A stretch of 63,949 nucleotides of DNA, from positions 1 to 63,949 of the forward strand of contig NZ_AQPN01000023.1 of the NCBI RefSeq assembly GCF_000403135.1, given 5' to 3'. The notes beneath the pieces are model-generated. The model was not told the DNA's origin. It did no database searches and saw nothing but the letters and a program-made list of their open reading frames with translations. This stretch comes from Arcticibacter svalbardensis MN12-7 (GTDB taxonomy: Bacteria; Bacteroidota; Bacteroidia; Sphingobacteriales; Sphingobacteriaceae). This document shows positions 1 through 10,373 of the stretch, piece by piece (the first letter of the stretch is position 1; each line of letters starts with the position of its first letter). The position numbers were made by a program, and so were the translations under genes.

Positions 1-26
1 AGCAGATGGTGTAACCCTTTTTTTTG

Positions 27-110
27 TATCCGAGATGAGATTCGAACTCACACACCCGTACAGGCGCCACCCCCTCAAGGTGGTGCGTCTACCAATTTCG
101 CCACCCGGAC
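27..110 (-). tRNA. tRNA-Leu (anticodon GAG)
   Basis: Read on the minus strand this 84-nt stretch folds as a class II tRNA. The acceptor stem GTCCGGG pairs with CTCGGAT through G-U wobbles. The D-arm contains AATTGGTAGAC, the anticodon stem CCACC/GGTGG encloses loop TTGAGGG (anticodon GAG, leucine, codons CUU/CUC), a long variable arm follows, and the T-arm is GTGAG-TTCGAAT-CTCAT. CCA is not encoded. A second tRNA-Leu lies 21 bp away at higher coordinates, so the two are probably co-transcribed. Confidence 0.95.
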
Positions 111-131
111 ATATTAACCTTTATACTTTAG

Positions 132-214
132 TGCCCGAGAAGAGACTCGAACTCTCAAGGGAAACTCCCAACGGCTTCTGAGGCCGCAACGTTTACCAAT
201 TTCGCCACTCGGGC
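132..214 (-). tRNA. tRNA-Leu (anticodon CAG)
   Basis: The minus strand gives an 83-nt class II tRNA with acceptor stem GCCCGAG/CTCGGGC. Its anticodon stem GCGGC/GCCGT encloses loop CTCAGAA (anticodon CAG, leucine, codon CUG). It has a long variable arm and the T-loop TTCGAGT. CCA is not encoded. It is transcribed first of the tandem pair and shares D-arm sequence with the GAG isoacceptor next to it, which fits an old duplication. Confidence 0.95.
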
Positions 215-589
215 ATAAAGGATTGCAAATATAGGATGTAGATTGAGAACAGAGGTCAATAAAAAGAAATAAATTAGGCACATAGAGCTGAAGGGTTAAG
301 GCATAGGAGGATAGTTTTTTTCGAAAAAAGAGAAATAGGAATTTCTTCTAAGAGATTTGTATTGAATACATGTGTTTAAGGATTTCTTCACTGTTTTTTA
401 ACCTGTTTAGAAGATTTAAAACCCTTATTATGATCTAGACTGAGTTAGTAGATTTACTTATCTTTTATCTGGTTATTATAAGCGATGAATGGTCTATATT
501 AGCTTAATTTTATTGATAGAAAAGATGATATACAGGAAAATTCTTTTCTATGTTGTACAGGCTAACCGCTGTTGTTAATAAGATGAATT
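215..589. other. intergenic region upstream of the GH3 gene
   Basis: AT-rich spacer between the divergent tRNA-Leu pair and the GH3 gene. It should hold promoters for both directions. I see no clean TAnnTTTG -7 element close to the GH3 start. A short self-complementary run TTTTTTCGAAAAAA lies near 316-330. No coding sequence is evident. Confidence 0.5.
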
Positions 590-2812
590 ATGAGAAAATC
601 TTTTTTATTTATTTTAGTATTTATACTTTTTAACACCTTATTATTTGGTCAGAAACAGACTTACAAGTTTCAAAAAACAAACCTATCTTTCGAAGAAAGG
701 TCTGTAGATTTGGTCAGTCAGTTGACCCTGGAAGAAAAAGTAGCACAAATGATGAATACTGCGCCAGCTATTCCCAGGCTAGGTATCCCTGCATATAATT
801 GGTGGAATGAAGTTCTTCATGGTGTGGCACGTACCTCTTATCATGTTACGGTTTACCCTCAGGCTATTGCTATGGCTGCCACCTTTGATCCTGATGCTTT
901 AAATCGGATGGCCGATTATTCCGCTTTAGAAGGCAGAGCAATATATAATGATGCTATTGCATCTGGAAAGGCAGGAGAACGATATGTGGGTTTAACTTAC
1001 TGGACGCCTAATATTAATATCTTTCGTGATCCGCGTTGGGGAAGGGGACAGGAAACATACGGGGAAGACCCTTATTTGACCGGCACATTAGGAAAGTCTT
1101 TTGTAAAGGGACTTCAGGGGGACGATCCCAAGTATTTAAAAGCTGCTGCATGTGCTAAACATTATGCCGTACATAGTGGTCCGGAGTCATTACGCCATGT
1201 GTTTGACGTATCTCCAAGCGATTATGATTTATGGGATACCTACTTGCCTGCTTTTAAGGAATTAGTAGTAAATGCTAGTGTGGCCGGAGTGATGTGTGCT
1301 TATAATGCTTTTAAAGGTCAGCCTTGTTGTGGTAGTGATCAGTTAATGATGGATATTCTTAGGAATCAATGGAAATTTAAGGGCTATGTTACTTCGGATT
1401 GCTGGGCTATTGATGACTTTTTTAAAAATCATAAAACACACCCTGATGCAGCCAGTGCATCTGCTGATGCTGTTTTTCATGGTACTGATATTGATTGTGG
1501 TACTAGTGCTTACCTGGCATTGGTTGATGCTGTTAAACAGGGAATCATTACTGAAAGTCAGATCGATGTGTCGGTGCGACGACTGTTTATGATTCGTTTT
1601 CGTTTAGGGATGTTTGATCCGGTAGCGATGGTACAATATGCTCAAACACCTAAAAGCGTGATTGAAAGTGAAGATCATCAGGCTCATGCTCTAAAAATGG
1701 CTCAGGAGTCTATTGTGTTGCTCAAAAATGAAAACAATACGCTTCCTTTAAGTAAGAATATTAAGAAAATTGCTGTGTTGGGCCCTAATGCAGACAACTC
1801 CATTTCTATATTGGGAAATTACAATGGAACGCCATCCAATATCGTTACGGCATTAAAAGGGATTAAAGAGAAAGTAGGAAATCAGGTTGAGGTCACTTAT
1901 GAAGCTGCTATTAATTTCACCAATGATTTTGAGGGAGAAGGTAAGGACTCAAGTGGAGTTGGCTCAAATGAAAAAGCTCATTTTGCGGCATTGGTCAATC
2001 GGGTGAAGGATGCAGATGTTATCGTGTTCGTTGGTGGAATCTCACCCCAATTAGAAGGGGAAGAAATGAAAGTAGACTATGAAGGTTTTAATGGTGGTGA
2101 CCGGACTTCTATTCAATTACCCCGTGTTCAAACCCGTTTAATGAAGGCATTACAGGAAACAGGAAAACCAGTTGTATTTGTAATGATGACGGGGAGTGCT
2201 ATTGCAATTCCGTGGGAGGCAGAGCATATTCCTGCAATCGTCAATGCATGGTATGGTGGCCAGTCTGCTGGTACTGCTATTGCTAATGTATTATTTGGTG
2301 ATTACAATCCTTCAGGCCGTTTACCCGTTACCTTTTATAAGGCAGATGCGGATCTTCCTGCTTTTGAAAACTATAGTATGGATAATCGTACGTACCGGTA
2401 TTTTAAAGGAAAAGCTTTATATCCATTTGGCTACGGTTTAAGTTATACTACATTTGCATACACATGGAAGCAGCAGCCTGCAAAAAAGGAATATAAGGGA
2501 AAGGATAAAATTAGCTGTACCATTAAAATAAGTAACACTGGTTTAATGGATGGTTCCGAAGTAGTGCAGGCCTATATTGAATATCCTCAAACCAACACTG
2601 TGTTGCCGTTAAAAGAGCTTCGGCAGTTCGACCATGTGTTTATTAATAAAGCGGGTTCAAAGGAATTAAATATAGAGATTCCTGTTGAAGCTTTAAAAAA
2701 GTGGAGTACTGAAAAGAAAGAATTAAGATTGGTACCGGGTGATTATCATTTAATTATTGGTTCTCACTCAAGCGATAAAAAATTAAGTTTTGCATTTAAG
2801 TTGATTGAATAA
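590..2812 (+). CDS. secreted glycoside hydrolase family 3 (beta-glucosidase/beta-xylosidase type)
   Basis: A 740-residue GH3 enzyme that should remove beta-linked glucose or xylose from oligosaccharide ends outside the cytoplasm. Residues 1-20 form a signal peptide ending ..LLFG-Q. The (beta/alpha)8 domain follows, with KHY at 190-192 and the nucleophile motif VTSDCW, Asp270. The alpha/beta sandwich domain starts near residue 365 and a C-terminal fibronectin III-like domain covers about 640-735. The family has mixed specificities, and the xylosidase-like SDC-x-AI context does not settle the substrate. A GH97 gene follows after 64 bp on the same strand, so an operon for glucan or xylan breakdown is likely. 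No SusC/SusD partners are present in the window. Confidence 0.93.
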   Translation: MRKSFLFILVFILFNTLLFGQKQTYKFQKTNLSFEERSVDLVSQLTLEEKVAQMMNTAPAIPRLGIPAYNWWNEVLHGVARTSYHVTVYPQAIAMAATFDPDALNRMADYSALEGRAIYNDAIASGKAGERYVGLTYWTPNINIFRDPRWGRGQETYGEDPYLTGTLGKSFVKGLQGDDPKYLKAAACAKHYAVHSGPESLRHVFDVSPSDYDLWDTYLPAFKELVVNASVAGVMCAYNAFKGQPCCGSDQLMMDILRNQWKFKGYVTSDCWAIDDFFKNHKTHPDAASASADAVFHGTDIDCGTSAYLALVDAVKQGIITESQIDVSVRRLFMIRFRLGMFDPVAMVQYAQTPKSVIESEDHQAHALKMAQESIVLLKNENNTLPLSKNIKKIAVLGPNADNSISILGNYNGTPSNIVTALKGIKEKVGNQVEVTYEAAINFTNDFEGEGKDSSGVGSNEKAHFAALVNRVKDADVIVFVGGISPQLEGEEMKVDYEGFNGGDRTSIQLPRVQTRLMKALQETGKPVVFVMMTGSAIAIPWEAEHIPAIVNAWYGGQSAGTAIANVLFGDYNPSGRLPVTFYKADADLPAFENYSMDNRTYRYFKGKALYPFGYGLSYTTFAYTWKQQPAKKEYKGKDKISCTIKISNTGLMDGSEVVQAYIEYPQTNTVLPLKELRQFDHVFINKAGSKELNIEIPVEALKKWSTEKKELRLVPGDYHLIIGSHSSDKKLSFAFKLIE

Positions 2813-2873
2813 TTGTTAGGAAATACAAATAATAAACCTTAAAGATCAGGTACTTGTATCTGTATAAAATTAA

Positions 2874-4985
<2,112 letters not shown>

Positions 4986-5031
4986 GGGTTTATAATCAGT
5001 TCATTAATATAAACAGCCATAAAATATCCTG

Positions 5032-5063
5032 TACGGTGTAACAAATCTAATTGTTGCACCGTA
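5032..5063 (+). terminator. 13-bp hairpin after the GH97 gene
   Basis: Two 13-nt arms, TACGGTGTAACAA and TTGTTGCACCGTA, pair around a 6-nt loop with a single G-U position. The hairpin lies 47 bp after the GH97 stop and 15 bp before the next start codon. No strong T-run follows, so it could be a weak terminator, an mRNA-stabilising 3' end, or a structure that limits translation of the next gene. Confidence 0.45.
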
Positions 5064-5077
5064 TAATTTAGGATTCA

Positions 5078-5611
5078 ATGGGGAAATTTAAAGCATATTC
5101 TGAAGAAGTTGAGGTAGTAGGCCAGACCATAATGTGCTTTATATATGGTATTCCTAAATATGAAGACGAAATGCGTGAACTTCTGGTACGCCATGGTCTC
5201 GAAGATATCCAGCCAGATGGTTGGTATCCACAACAGAAATGGCTTGATGCTTTTTCAGAATTGTTTGATAGTTATGGACCCTATACTTTATTCACATTAG
5301 GTAAGTCTATTCCTGAACAAGCCGCTTTCAGGCTTCAATTTACAGAACTTGAGCAGACTTTAAGAGCAGTTGACGTTGTTTATCAAATGAATCATCGTAA
5401 TGGAGAAGTAGGACATTATACGATAACAAAGTTCGATGCTGAATTGAAAGAAGCATTAATTGAATGTACAAGTCCTTACCCTGCAGATTTTGAAAGAGGA
5501 GTTCTGGTAGGAATGATTCGGAAATATAAAACCCATGTTGGTTCGGTTCCTAAAGTTGAATTGCTATCTCCTCTAACTGAAGGCTTCAGAACATTCAGTA
5601 TTAACTGGTAA
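5078..5611 (+). CDS. conserved hypothetical protein, function unknown
   Basis: A 177-residue soluble protein with no signal peptide or membrane segment. I do not recognise the family with confidence. The C-terminal half has an HRNGEVGHY segment followed by CTSPYPADFERGVLVG, which recalls small ligand-binding proteins of the V4R or heme-NO-binding superfamily (a conserved His followed by a Cys-containing Gly-rich loop), but this is only a resemblance. It is in the same direction as the GH97 gene, 92 bp away and behind a hairpin, so it may be transcribed separately. A 7-bp inverted repeat just downstream (5627-5647) may mark the transcript end. Confidence 0.7.
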   Translation: MGKFKAYSEEVEVVGQTIMCFIYGIPKYEDEMRELLVRHGLEDIQPDGWYPQQKWLDAFSELFDSYGPYTLFTLGKSIPEQAAFRLQFTELEQTLRAVDVVYQMNHRNGEVGHYTITKFDAELKEALIECTSPYPADFERGVLVGMIRKYKTHVGSVPKVELLSPLTEGFRTFSINW

Positions 5612-5954
5612 AATATAAGCTACCGAAGTATTCTGTTTATGAATACTCTGTCACAGCATTGTTAATCCCTAAGATTACATTCTATAATATGTTGTAAATT
5701 TTGTACAAGAAAGAGTCATCCCTGCCCTTTAATTTTGTAAACTGTTACTTTTCTAACCAAAGGAATCTTTAACCAAAACGTTGTCCGGGTTATCATCGTT
5801 AAGGATAAAAACAGGAAAGAAATCTCAAATTTCATCTTTCAAATTGGTTAGAAATTTTGATGTTAAAATAAAGCTATTTACTGTGCCATTTCGATCATTT
5901 ATTGATGTTATTTTATTAACTAAAGGCAGTAGGTATAAACCTAAACAAATCAAT

Positions 5955-5990
5955 ATTTGCAAGAAAGAACAATCGATATTTCTTGCAAAT
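5955..5990. repeat. perfect 12-bp inverted repeat, 12-nt spacer
   Basis: Arm ATTTGCAAGAAA (5955-5966) is exactly complementary to TTTCTTGCAAAT (5979-5990), separated by 12 nt. No T-run follows, so it is not a standard terminator. It may be an operator for a dimeric regulator or an RNA hairpin in a leader. Confidence 0.75.
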
Positions 5991-6008
5991 TGACTATAAC
6001 TAGCTATT

Positions 6009-6032
6009 TTACATCGCTAATTAGCGATGTAA
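6009..6032. repeat. perfect 24-bp palindrome
   Basis: The 24 bp centred on TAATTA, with flanks ACATCGC and GCGATGT, are identical on both strands and have no spacer. It lies 18 bp after the inverted repeat at 5955-5990. A perfect palindrome of this length without a loop suggests a protein-binding site (operator, partition or recombination site) more than an RNA structure. Confidence 0.75.
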
Positions 6033-6119
6033 CTTTAACTAATCAACTTAAGTTTTCAACCCTTTATAACCAATTAAGTATTTCGCTATCGGCCCCCAGC
6101 AAGTAGAATTTTACAAAGA

Positions 6120-6166
6120 CGGTACTCTCATGAGGGACTGATTCATGATTCAGCCCTAAAATACCG
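6120..6166 (+). repeat. nested imperfect hairpin
   Basis: Outer arms CGGTA/TACCG enclose an inner stem GGG-A-CTGA/TCAG-CCC with an 8-nt loop containing CATG. The inner stem has one bulge. Possible structured leader RNA of the downstream GIN-type gene; nothing shows its function. Confidence 0.4.
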
Positions 6167-6286
6167 ACAGCAAATCACAAACCCGAAATTTTAATTATTA
6201 GTGCTGAAGTACAGTCTTTTAACCTAAAGATCTTTAATAGCTATTTCCCTCTAACTGGGAATCAATCTGAAAATTTAATTATAGAA

Positions 6287-6877
6287 ATGAAAAATTTATT
6301 AAGAACATTAGTAGTTATTGCAATCATCAGTATTTCTTTTTTGGCGAACGTATTTGCAGCTAATCCCGAAAAAACATCTATTAAAAAGATAATTATAAAG
6401 GGAAACGTAAAAGTATTTTTGATTCAAAGAGATAAAGAGGCCGTGGTAATAAAAGATACCTATGATCCTAACAAAACTAGGGTAACCACAAATGGAATAT
6501 CGCTCCTGATAAATTCCGATGAAAAAGAACCTGTCACTGTGGTGGTCTATGCAAAAAGTCCCTTTCGTATAGATGCCTCAAATAACTCCTACGTTAAAAC
6601 AATAGGAGAGTTCAACCTGCCTTATCTTCAGGTATTTGTAAATGACAATGCAAAAGCAGATATCAATTCCATTACGCAAAGTTTGTATACCCGTGTGAAT
6701 CAGCTTGCAACCTTAAAAATAAGTGGAATATCGGATGAACATTTTATGGTTCGAAGTAATAATGCAAAACTCAAAATGGATAAATTATATTGCATGAAAA
6801 CCAGTACTACTTATTTTAAACCTTACCAGATCGATAAGAGTAAACTTACAGCCGAAAATCTAAAAGATAATAGGTAA
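6287..6877 (+). CDS. secreted GIN-domain (DUF2807)-like protein
   Basis: A 196-residue exported protein with a clear signal peptide (MKNLLRTLVVIAIISISFLA..FAA). The body looks like the repetitive beta-strand GIN/DUF2807 fold found in Bacteroidota: IIIKGNVKVFLIQRD, then a turn with TTNGISLLI, then the repeated IDASNNSYV, VNDNAKADI and VRSNNAKLKM. These proteins are thought to form a right-handed beta-solenoid at the cell surface; the function is unknown. It is shorter than many family members. A strong terminator follows 3 bp after the stop, so it ends its own transcript. Confidence 0.72.
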   Translation: MKNLLRTLVVIAIISISFLANVFAANPEKTSIKKIIIKGNVKVFLIQRDKEAVVIKDTYDPNKTRVTTNGISLLINSDEKEPVTVVVYAKSPFRIDASNNSYVKTIGEFNLPYLQVFVNDNAKADINSITQSLYTRVNQLATLKISGISDEHFMVRSNNAKLKMDKLYCMKTSTTYFKPYQIDKSKLTAENLKDNR

Positions 6878-6880
6878 CAT

Positions 6881-6934
6881 AAAGGGTAGGTGTTTTTAAG
6901 AATACGGTTTTAAAAACATCTACCCTTTTTATTT
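6881..6934 (+). terminator. rho-independent terminator of the GIN-type gene
   Basis: Stem GGGTAGGTGTTTTTA pairs with TAAAAACATCTACCC through one G-U pair, flanked by A- and T-runs. It directly follows the stop at 6877. Confidence 0.9.
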
Positions 6935-7313
6935 ATCGTTAAATAGGTTAACACTAACCGGGCCCAATATACCTGAAGATTCCAATCCAACCCTTGCGTC
7001 AGGATCATACAAAGCAGATGTTTTTCTTTGATCTGCTGGTAAAAGAGCATCACCTAATAAGCTTTTAAAATCTGCGAATTAATCGGGGTATAGGTTGTTT
7101 TTAGAAGTGATTTGTCCTTTTGTCCCGGTTACTGTGAAACAAAATTAAATCAGATATAGGGAGAACTTTTGTTATGGCCTCATGGTTATTAGCATCGGTT
7201 AACACATCTATACAACCTTGGAGGAAGATAGATCTGGTAAGATAGTAATAAATGAAATCATCTGGACAATTCCATCTTTCATACCATCTTGTTGGATACT
7301 GATATATTCTCAT
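6929..7313 (-). pseudogene. degenerate minus-strand coding remnant
   Basis: Two minus-strand stretches have protein-like composition but do not make a gene. One open stretch of 51 codons (7081 down to 6929) has no start codon and contains GDALLPADQRK, SALYDPDARVG and LGPVSVNLF. The other, 70 codons at 7313-7101, begins MRIYQYPTRWYERW. They are in different frames with stops between. The most economical reading is a decayed gene read leftward toward the terminator at 6881-6934. I cannot name the family, and chance open reading in AT-rich DNA is not excluded. Confidence 0.3.
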
Positions 7314-7408
7314 AACCTAACTTCTGTTTCCATTATTCTAACAAAATGATTAGTAAATTGATATGCAATTGCTTGTTAGTATAATAATTTGTTATTATCA
7401 TTATTTAA

Positions 7409-7597
7409 GAAGGAAATTATGCACTAACAGCATTTATACATGAAAATTTGTTAGTAGACACTAATTTATCTGGTCTTGTAAGTACAACTACGACTGCTAA
7501 TAATGCACATGTTGTAGATGTTAATGATAATTTGAGAAAAATTGATACGCTCACTAAAGGACAAAGAATATTTCATGATAAAACTAACTCGGTCTGA
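7409..7597 (+). pseudogene. possible C-terminal fragment of a secreted protein
   Basis: This frame is open for 62 codons, has no ATG, and reads like a protein end: YALTAFIHENLLVDT, then AHVVDVNDNLRKIDTL, then a stop. The first segment resembles the beta-strand plus partner text seen in Omp28-like Bacteroidota lipoproteins, but this is weak. It overlaps the start of the next gene by 23 bp. It could be a truncated gene left by a deletion, or a chance open frame. Confidence 0.25.
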
Positions 7598-8069
7598 ATA
7601 TATATTTGTGGGTTTTTTTATAGCCCTTTGTTTTCATTTTGTTTTGCATCGGTATGTGAGCATATACCCTTCATTAGTCTTCCCCGCATTTTCTGATGCG
7701 CCTAAAATAGTTGATGAGGTTAAATTTCCGGACGTTCAATTATACGCTTTAACAAATAAAGACCATAGTATTAAATTATCCAAAGAAACTTTTTTTTCAA
7801 ATCTATATGCTGATCATGCAAACTTTTTTTTGAAAACGATATCAAAAAGAGAAAGTGGGTATAATAAAAGTGCTTTATTAAGACAAAGAAGGTCGGCTTT
7901 TATAAGTTATGCGATAGGCCAATTAAGGAAGATATATCCAAATCAAGACTTTATAGGATTAGAACTTATAAAAGCAAACAGATATTACAGTGTAAAGAAA
8001 GGGCATTTAATTCCGCCGGTAATTGCTAACCAAAACCGAACTGTTATATATTTCAACAATGAAAATTAA
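7575..8069 (+). CDS. hypothetical membrane-anchored protein
   Basis: About 164 residues starting at the ATG at 7575 (MIKLTRSEYIFV); the upstream TTG at 7542 adds an unlikely hydrophilic tail. One N-terminal transmembrane anchor (about residues 8-28) precedes a basic extracytoplasmic domain. I recognise no family. The stop overlaps the start of the HTTM gene by 11 bp, so the two were probably translationally coupled and functionally linked. In vitamin K-dependent carboxylase-like (HTTM) pairs a small anchored partner is plausible, but that is inference. Confidence 0.6.
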   Translation: MIKLTRSEYIFVGFFIALCFHFVLHRYVSIYPSLVFPAFSDAPKIVDEVKFPDVQLYALTNKDHSIKLSKETFFSNLYADHANFFLKTISKRESGYNKSALLRQRRSAFISYAIGQLRKIYPNQDFIGLELIKANRYYSVKKGHLIPPVIANQNRTVIYFNNEN

Positions 8070-8652
8070 AGCGATAATTGATTCTTACTATATAAAGCCT
8101 GAGTATTTATCTGCGTATAGAATATTATACGGTCTTATTGTGATTGTTTTTGTGGGGCTTCCTTCCTATTCATGGTAAGGAAATAGTATCGATTATTTAT
8201 TTAATCCACCAACCATTAGTCTTTCCAATTTATTTAATGGTTTTCCTGGAAGAATTTTTTTTAATGTACTTACCTTTTTGAACTTGGTTTTTTTTATAGG
8301 TATGTTTTTGGGGATTCAGTGCAAGTGGTCTTCTCTTTTTTTCTCTTTGACCTGTATAATTGGTTCTAATTATTGGTATTCTTTTGGGAAAATAGACCAT
8401 TTACTATTATGGATAATTGCACCCATGTTTTTAGGGTTTGCCGGCTGGGGAAACTATTTTAATGTGTATACGCTGTTAGGAAACAAGGAGTTGAATGAAC
8501 AAAAACCCATTTCTACTGAAACTATATCTTTAATCATTAGTCTTTTTGCGCTTTCAATTGCTTTTTCAATGCTTACTTCGGGAATAGCAAAAGTAATGGG
8601 TGGATGGCTAAGCTGGAGTCATGAGACAACCTCCATCAATTGTATTAAATAA
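8059..8652 (+). pseudogene. HTTM / vitamin K-dependent gamma-carboxylase-like membrane protein, broken by in-frame TAA
   Basis: The frame starts at ATG 8059 (MKIKAIIDSYYIKPEYLSAY), reads 39 codons, meets TAA at 8176-8178 inside ..PSYSW-stop-GNSIDYLFN.., then continues in the same frame through several transmembrane segments to 8652. The layout fits the HTTM family: an N-terminal amphipathic entry, repeated hydrophobic helices, and SGIAKVMGGWLSW near the end. At about 197 codons it also looks shorter than typical HTTM proteins (about 300), so the 3' end may be lost too. The break is one substitution, TAA for a sense codon. It overlaps the anchored protein upstream. Confidence 0.7.
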
Positions 8653-8801
8653 GCAATGATTCTTCACGAATATAAACGAATTCCAACCTATTTGTTAGTT
8701 TTACAGCTTAGTGCGAAAATCTGAAAGAGTGCTCAAAATAGGGCCTTCAATATCTCTCACCAGAATTAAACACAGAAATAAATAATTAAACATAGAAACG
8801 A

Positions 8802-9212
8802 ATGAATCATTGGCTCGTCAAGTCTGAACCTCATAAATATAGCTGGGATAAATTTAATGAAGATGGCAGCACCTTTTGGGATGGTGTGCGTAATTATCAG
8901 GCAAGAAATAACCTGAGAGCCATGGAAAAAGGCGATTTGGTTCTTTTTTACCACAGCAATGAAGGGAAGGAAGTTGTTGGGATAGCCAAGGTGGTTAAAG
9001 AGTTTTATCAGGATCCTACTACTGAAGATCCGAATTGGGTGGTAGTCGATCTGGCGCCTTTAGAAAAGCTTAAAAGGGCAGTCACATTGGAAGAGATCAA
9101 AAAAGATTCGCGTTTGGAGAATATTGGTTTGGTTAAACAAGGGCGCTTATCGGTAATGCAATTAAAGGCTGAGGAATTTGACCGTATCGTTGAATTAGGA
9201 AACGGGGATTAA
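8802..9212 (+). CDS. EVE-domain (PUA-like) protein
   Basis: A 136-residue single-domain protein of the EVE family (PUA-like fold, related to thymocyte nuclear protein THYN1). Visible family marks are MNHWLVKSEPHKYSWDKF at the N-terminus, WDGVRNYQARNNLRAMEKGDLVLFYHS, VGIAKVVKEFYQDPT and the LVKQGRLSVMQL strand near the end. EVE domains bind modified bases, and many prokaryotic copies act in modified-DNA restriction or RNA-related processes. As a stand-alone copy beside DinB-like and thioesterase genes, its role here is not shown. Length is normal for the family. Confidence 0.92.
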   Translation: MNHWLVKSEPHKYSWDKFNEDGSTFWDGVRNYQARNNLRAMEKGDLVLFYHSNEGKEVVGIAKVVKEFYQDPTTEDPNWVVVDLAPLEKLKRAVTLEEIKKDSRLENIGLVKQGRLSVMQLKAEEFDRIVELGNGD

Positions 9213-9339
9213 TTTTTTGGTCTTATTGTCGTACTGTAAATTTATGTATATATTTGATTATCAGGGTTCACTCTCTTAATAAAACGCCCTGTTTTTTGAA
9301 CTTCATAAAACATTAAAAAGACATCGCTGTATTTTTCGT

Positions 9340-9825
9340 ATGGATTATATTAGAAGCAAGGACATTGTTGCAGAACTTACTCAACTAATAAAAAAAGGAA
9401 ACGCCCATGTTTCTTTCGAAGAATCAGTGGAAGGTCTTCCTCCTGAATTGCGGACTAAAATTGCTTACGATTTGCCTTACAGCATCTGGCAGTTGACCGA
9501 GCATATCCGCATTACCCAATGGGATATTCTGCAATTTTGCAAATCATCGGACCATGTTTCGCCTAAGTGGCCCGATGAGTATTGGCCTGATCCTATTAAT
9601 CAAATTGAGGATAGTCAATGGGATTCCTCTCTGGAGCAGATTAGAGCGGACAGACTAGAGTTTTTTGAATTACTTAATAACTCTACCTTACACTTTGTAG
9701 AACCGATCCCCTATGGAGACGGTCAAACTTTGTTGCGGGAAGCGATGGTAATTGCTGATCATACTTCGTATCATATCGGGCAGATTATCATTATCCGCCG
9801 TTTGCTTCATGATTGGAAGTCCTGA
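9340..9825 (+). CDS. DinB-superfamily protein
   Basis: A 161-residue four-helix-bundle protein of the DinB/YfiT-like superfamily. The metal-binding histidines are visible at His55 (WQLTEHIRI), His141 and His145 (ADHTSYHIGQ). The superfamily includes thiol-dependent transferases and many uncharacterised metalloproteins, so the reaction is unknown. This is one of three DinB-like genes in the window, at unlinked sites and with low mutual similarity. It is convergent with the thioesterase gene, 15 bp apart, without an obvious terminator between. Confidence 0.85.
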   Translation: MDYIRSKDIVAELTQLIKKGNAHVSFEESVEGLPPELRTKIAYDLPYSIWQLTEHIRITQWDILQFCKSSDHVSPKWPDEYWPDPINQIEDSQWDSSLEQIRADRLEFFELLNNSTLHFVEPIPYGDGQTLLREAMVIADHTSYHIGQIIIIRRLLHDWKS

Positions 9826-9840
9826 TATGGTCCCGAAAAC

Positions 9841-10365
9841 TTATAATTCAGGGAAGAACAGTGCTTTAAGCTGAGTCGCATTTTCAGGTTTCATCTTTCC
9901 TGCCAGGATCAAACGAAGTTCTCTTCGGGAAAGGGCAGTAATATAAAGCTGTTTTTCTTCTTCAGTCTCTGGAATAATTTCTGGTACTAACGTTGTTTTG
10001 CCGGTATCGTCAAGCGCTACAAATGTATAATAGGCTTCGTTACTTTTGATCCTGCTATTAGGCTGTATATTTTCGGAAAATACTTCAATCCGAATTTCCA
10101 TAGAGGTATGAAATGATCGGGTTACTTTGGCCTGAATAGTGATTACATCACCCAATTTTACGGGATGTTTGAAAGAAACATTATCTACTGAAGCGGTAAC
10201 TACGATATGGTTGGAGTGTTTTTGTGCGGAAATTGCCGCTGCAATATCCATCAGATGGAGTAATCGTCCCCCCATAAGATTATGAAGCGGATTGGTATCA
10301 TTGGGAAATACTAACTCATTCATAACGGTGAATGAATTGATTGCGGGCTTGGAGCTAACTGTCAT
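9841..10365 (-). CDS. acyl-CoA thioesterase, hotdog fold
   Basis: A 174-residue cytosolic hotdog-fold thioesterase like YciA/BACH, hydrolysing acyl-CoA to free acid and CoA. The signature NPLHNLMGGRLLHLMD (about 24-39) carries the catalytic Asn/Asp region. VTASVDNVSFKHPVKLGD and the FVALDDTGK strand complete the core. A short C-terminal extension rich in Glu and Arg is typical of Bacteroidota copies. It lies 8 bp downstream of the T9SS plug gene and may be co-transcribed with it and the ABC-F gene. Confidence 0.9.
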   Translation of the reverse strand: MTVSSKPAINSFTVMNELVFPNDTNPLHNLMGGRLLHLMDIAAAISAQKHSNHIVVTASVDNVSFKHPVKLGDVITIQAKVTRSFHTSMEIRIEVFSENIQPNSRIKSNEAYYTFVALDDTGKTTLVPEIIPETEEEKQLYITALSRRELRLILAGKMKPENATQLKALFFPEL

Positions 10366-10373
10366 AGAGTTTG

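Larger units (their letters stand above)
5612..6286. other. 675-bp non-coding stretch with three inverted repeats
   Basis: No convincing gene lies here. A possible Bacteroidota -7 element TAATTTTG is at 5730-5737. Three self-complementary elements, listed separately, fall within 212 bp in the second half of the stretch. If the -7 element is used, the GIN-type gene at 6287 would have an unusually long structured leader. Otherwise the repeats may be remnants of an element. Confidence 0.5.

Noticed and set aside
5781-5993. 70-residue plus-strand frame in the spacer before the GIN-type gene
   Set aside because: It has no ATG start in good context, no family resemblance, and overlaps the inverted repeat; most likely chance.
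6009-6032. XerC/D dif site or replication origin
   Set aside because: The palindrome has no central 6-bp spacer arrangement of dif, and no dnaA boxes, dnaA or dnaN genes are near.
8176-8178. TAA recoding or programmed readthrough shared by the HTTM and DUF1572 genes
   Set aside because: Many intact genes end with TAA, and the two internal TAA sites have no common context, so recoding is not supported.
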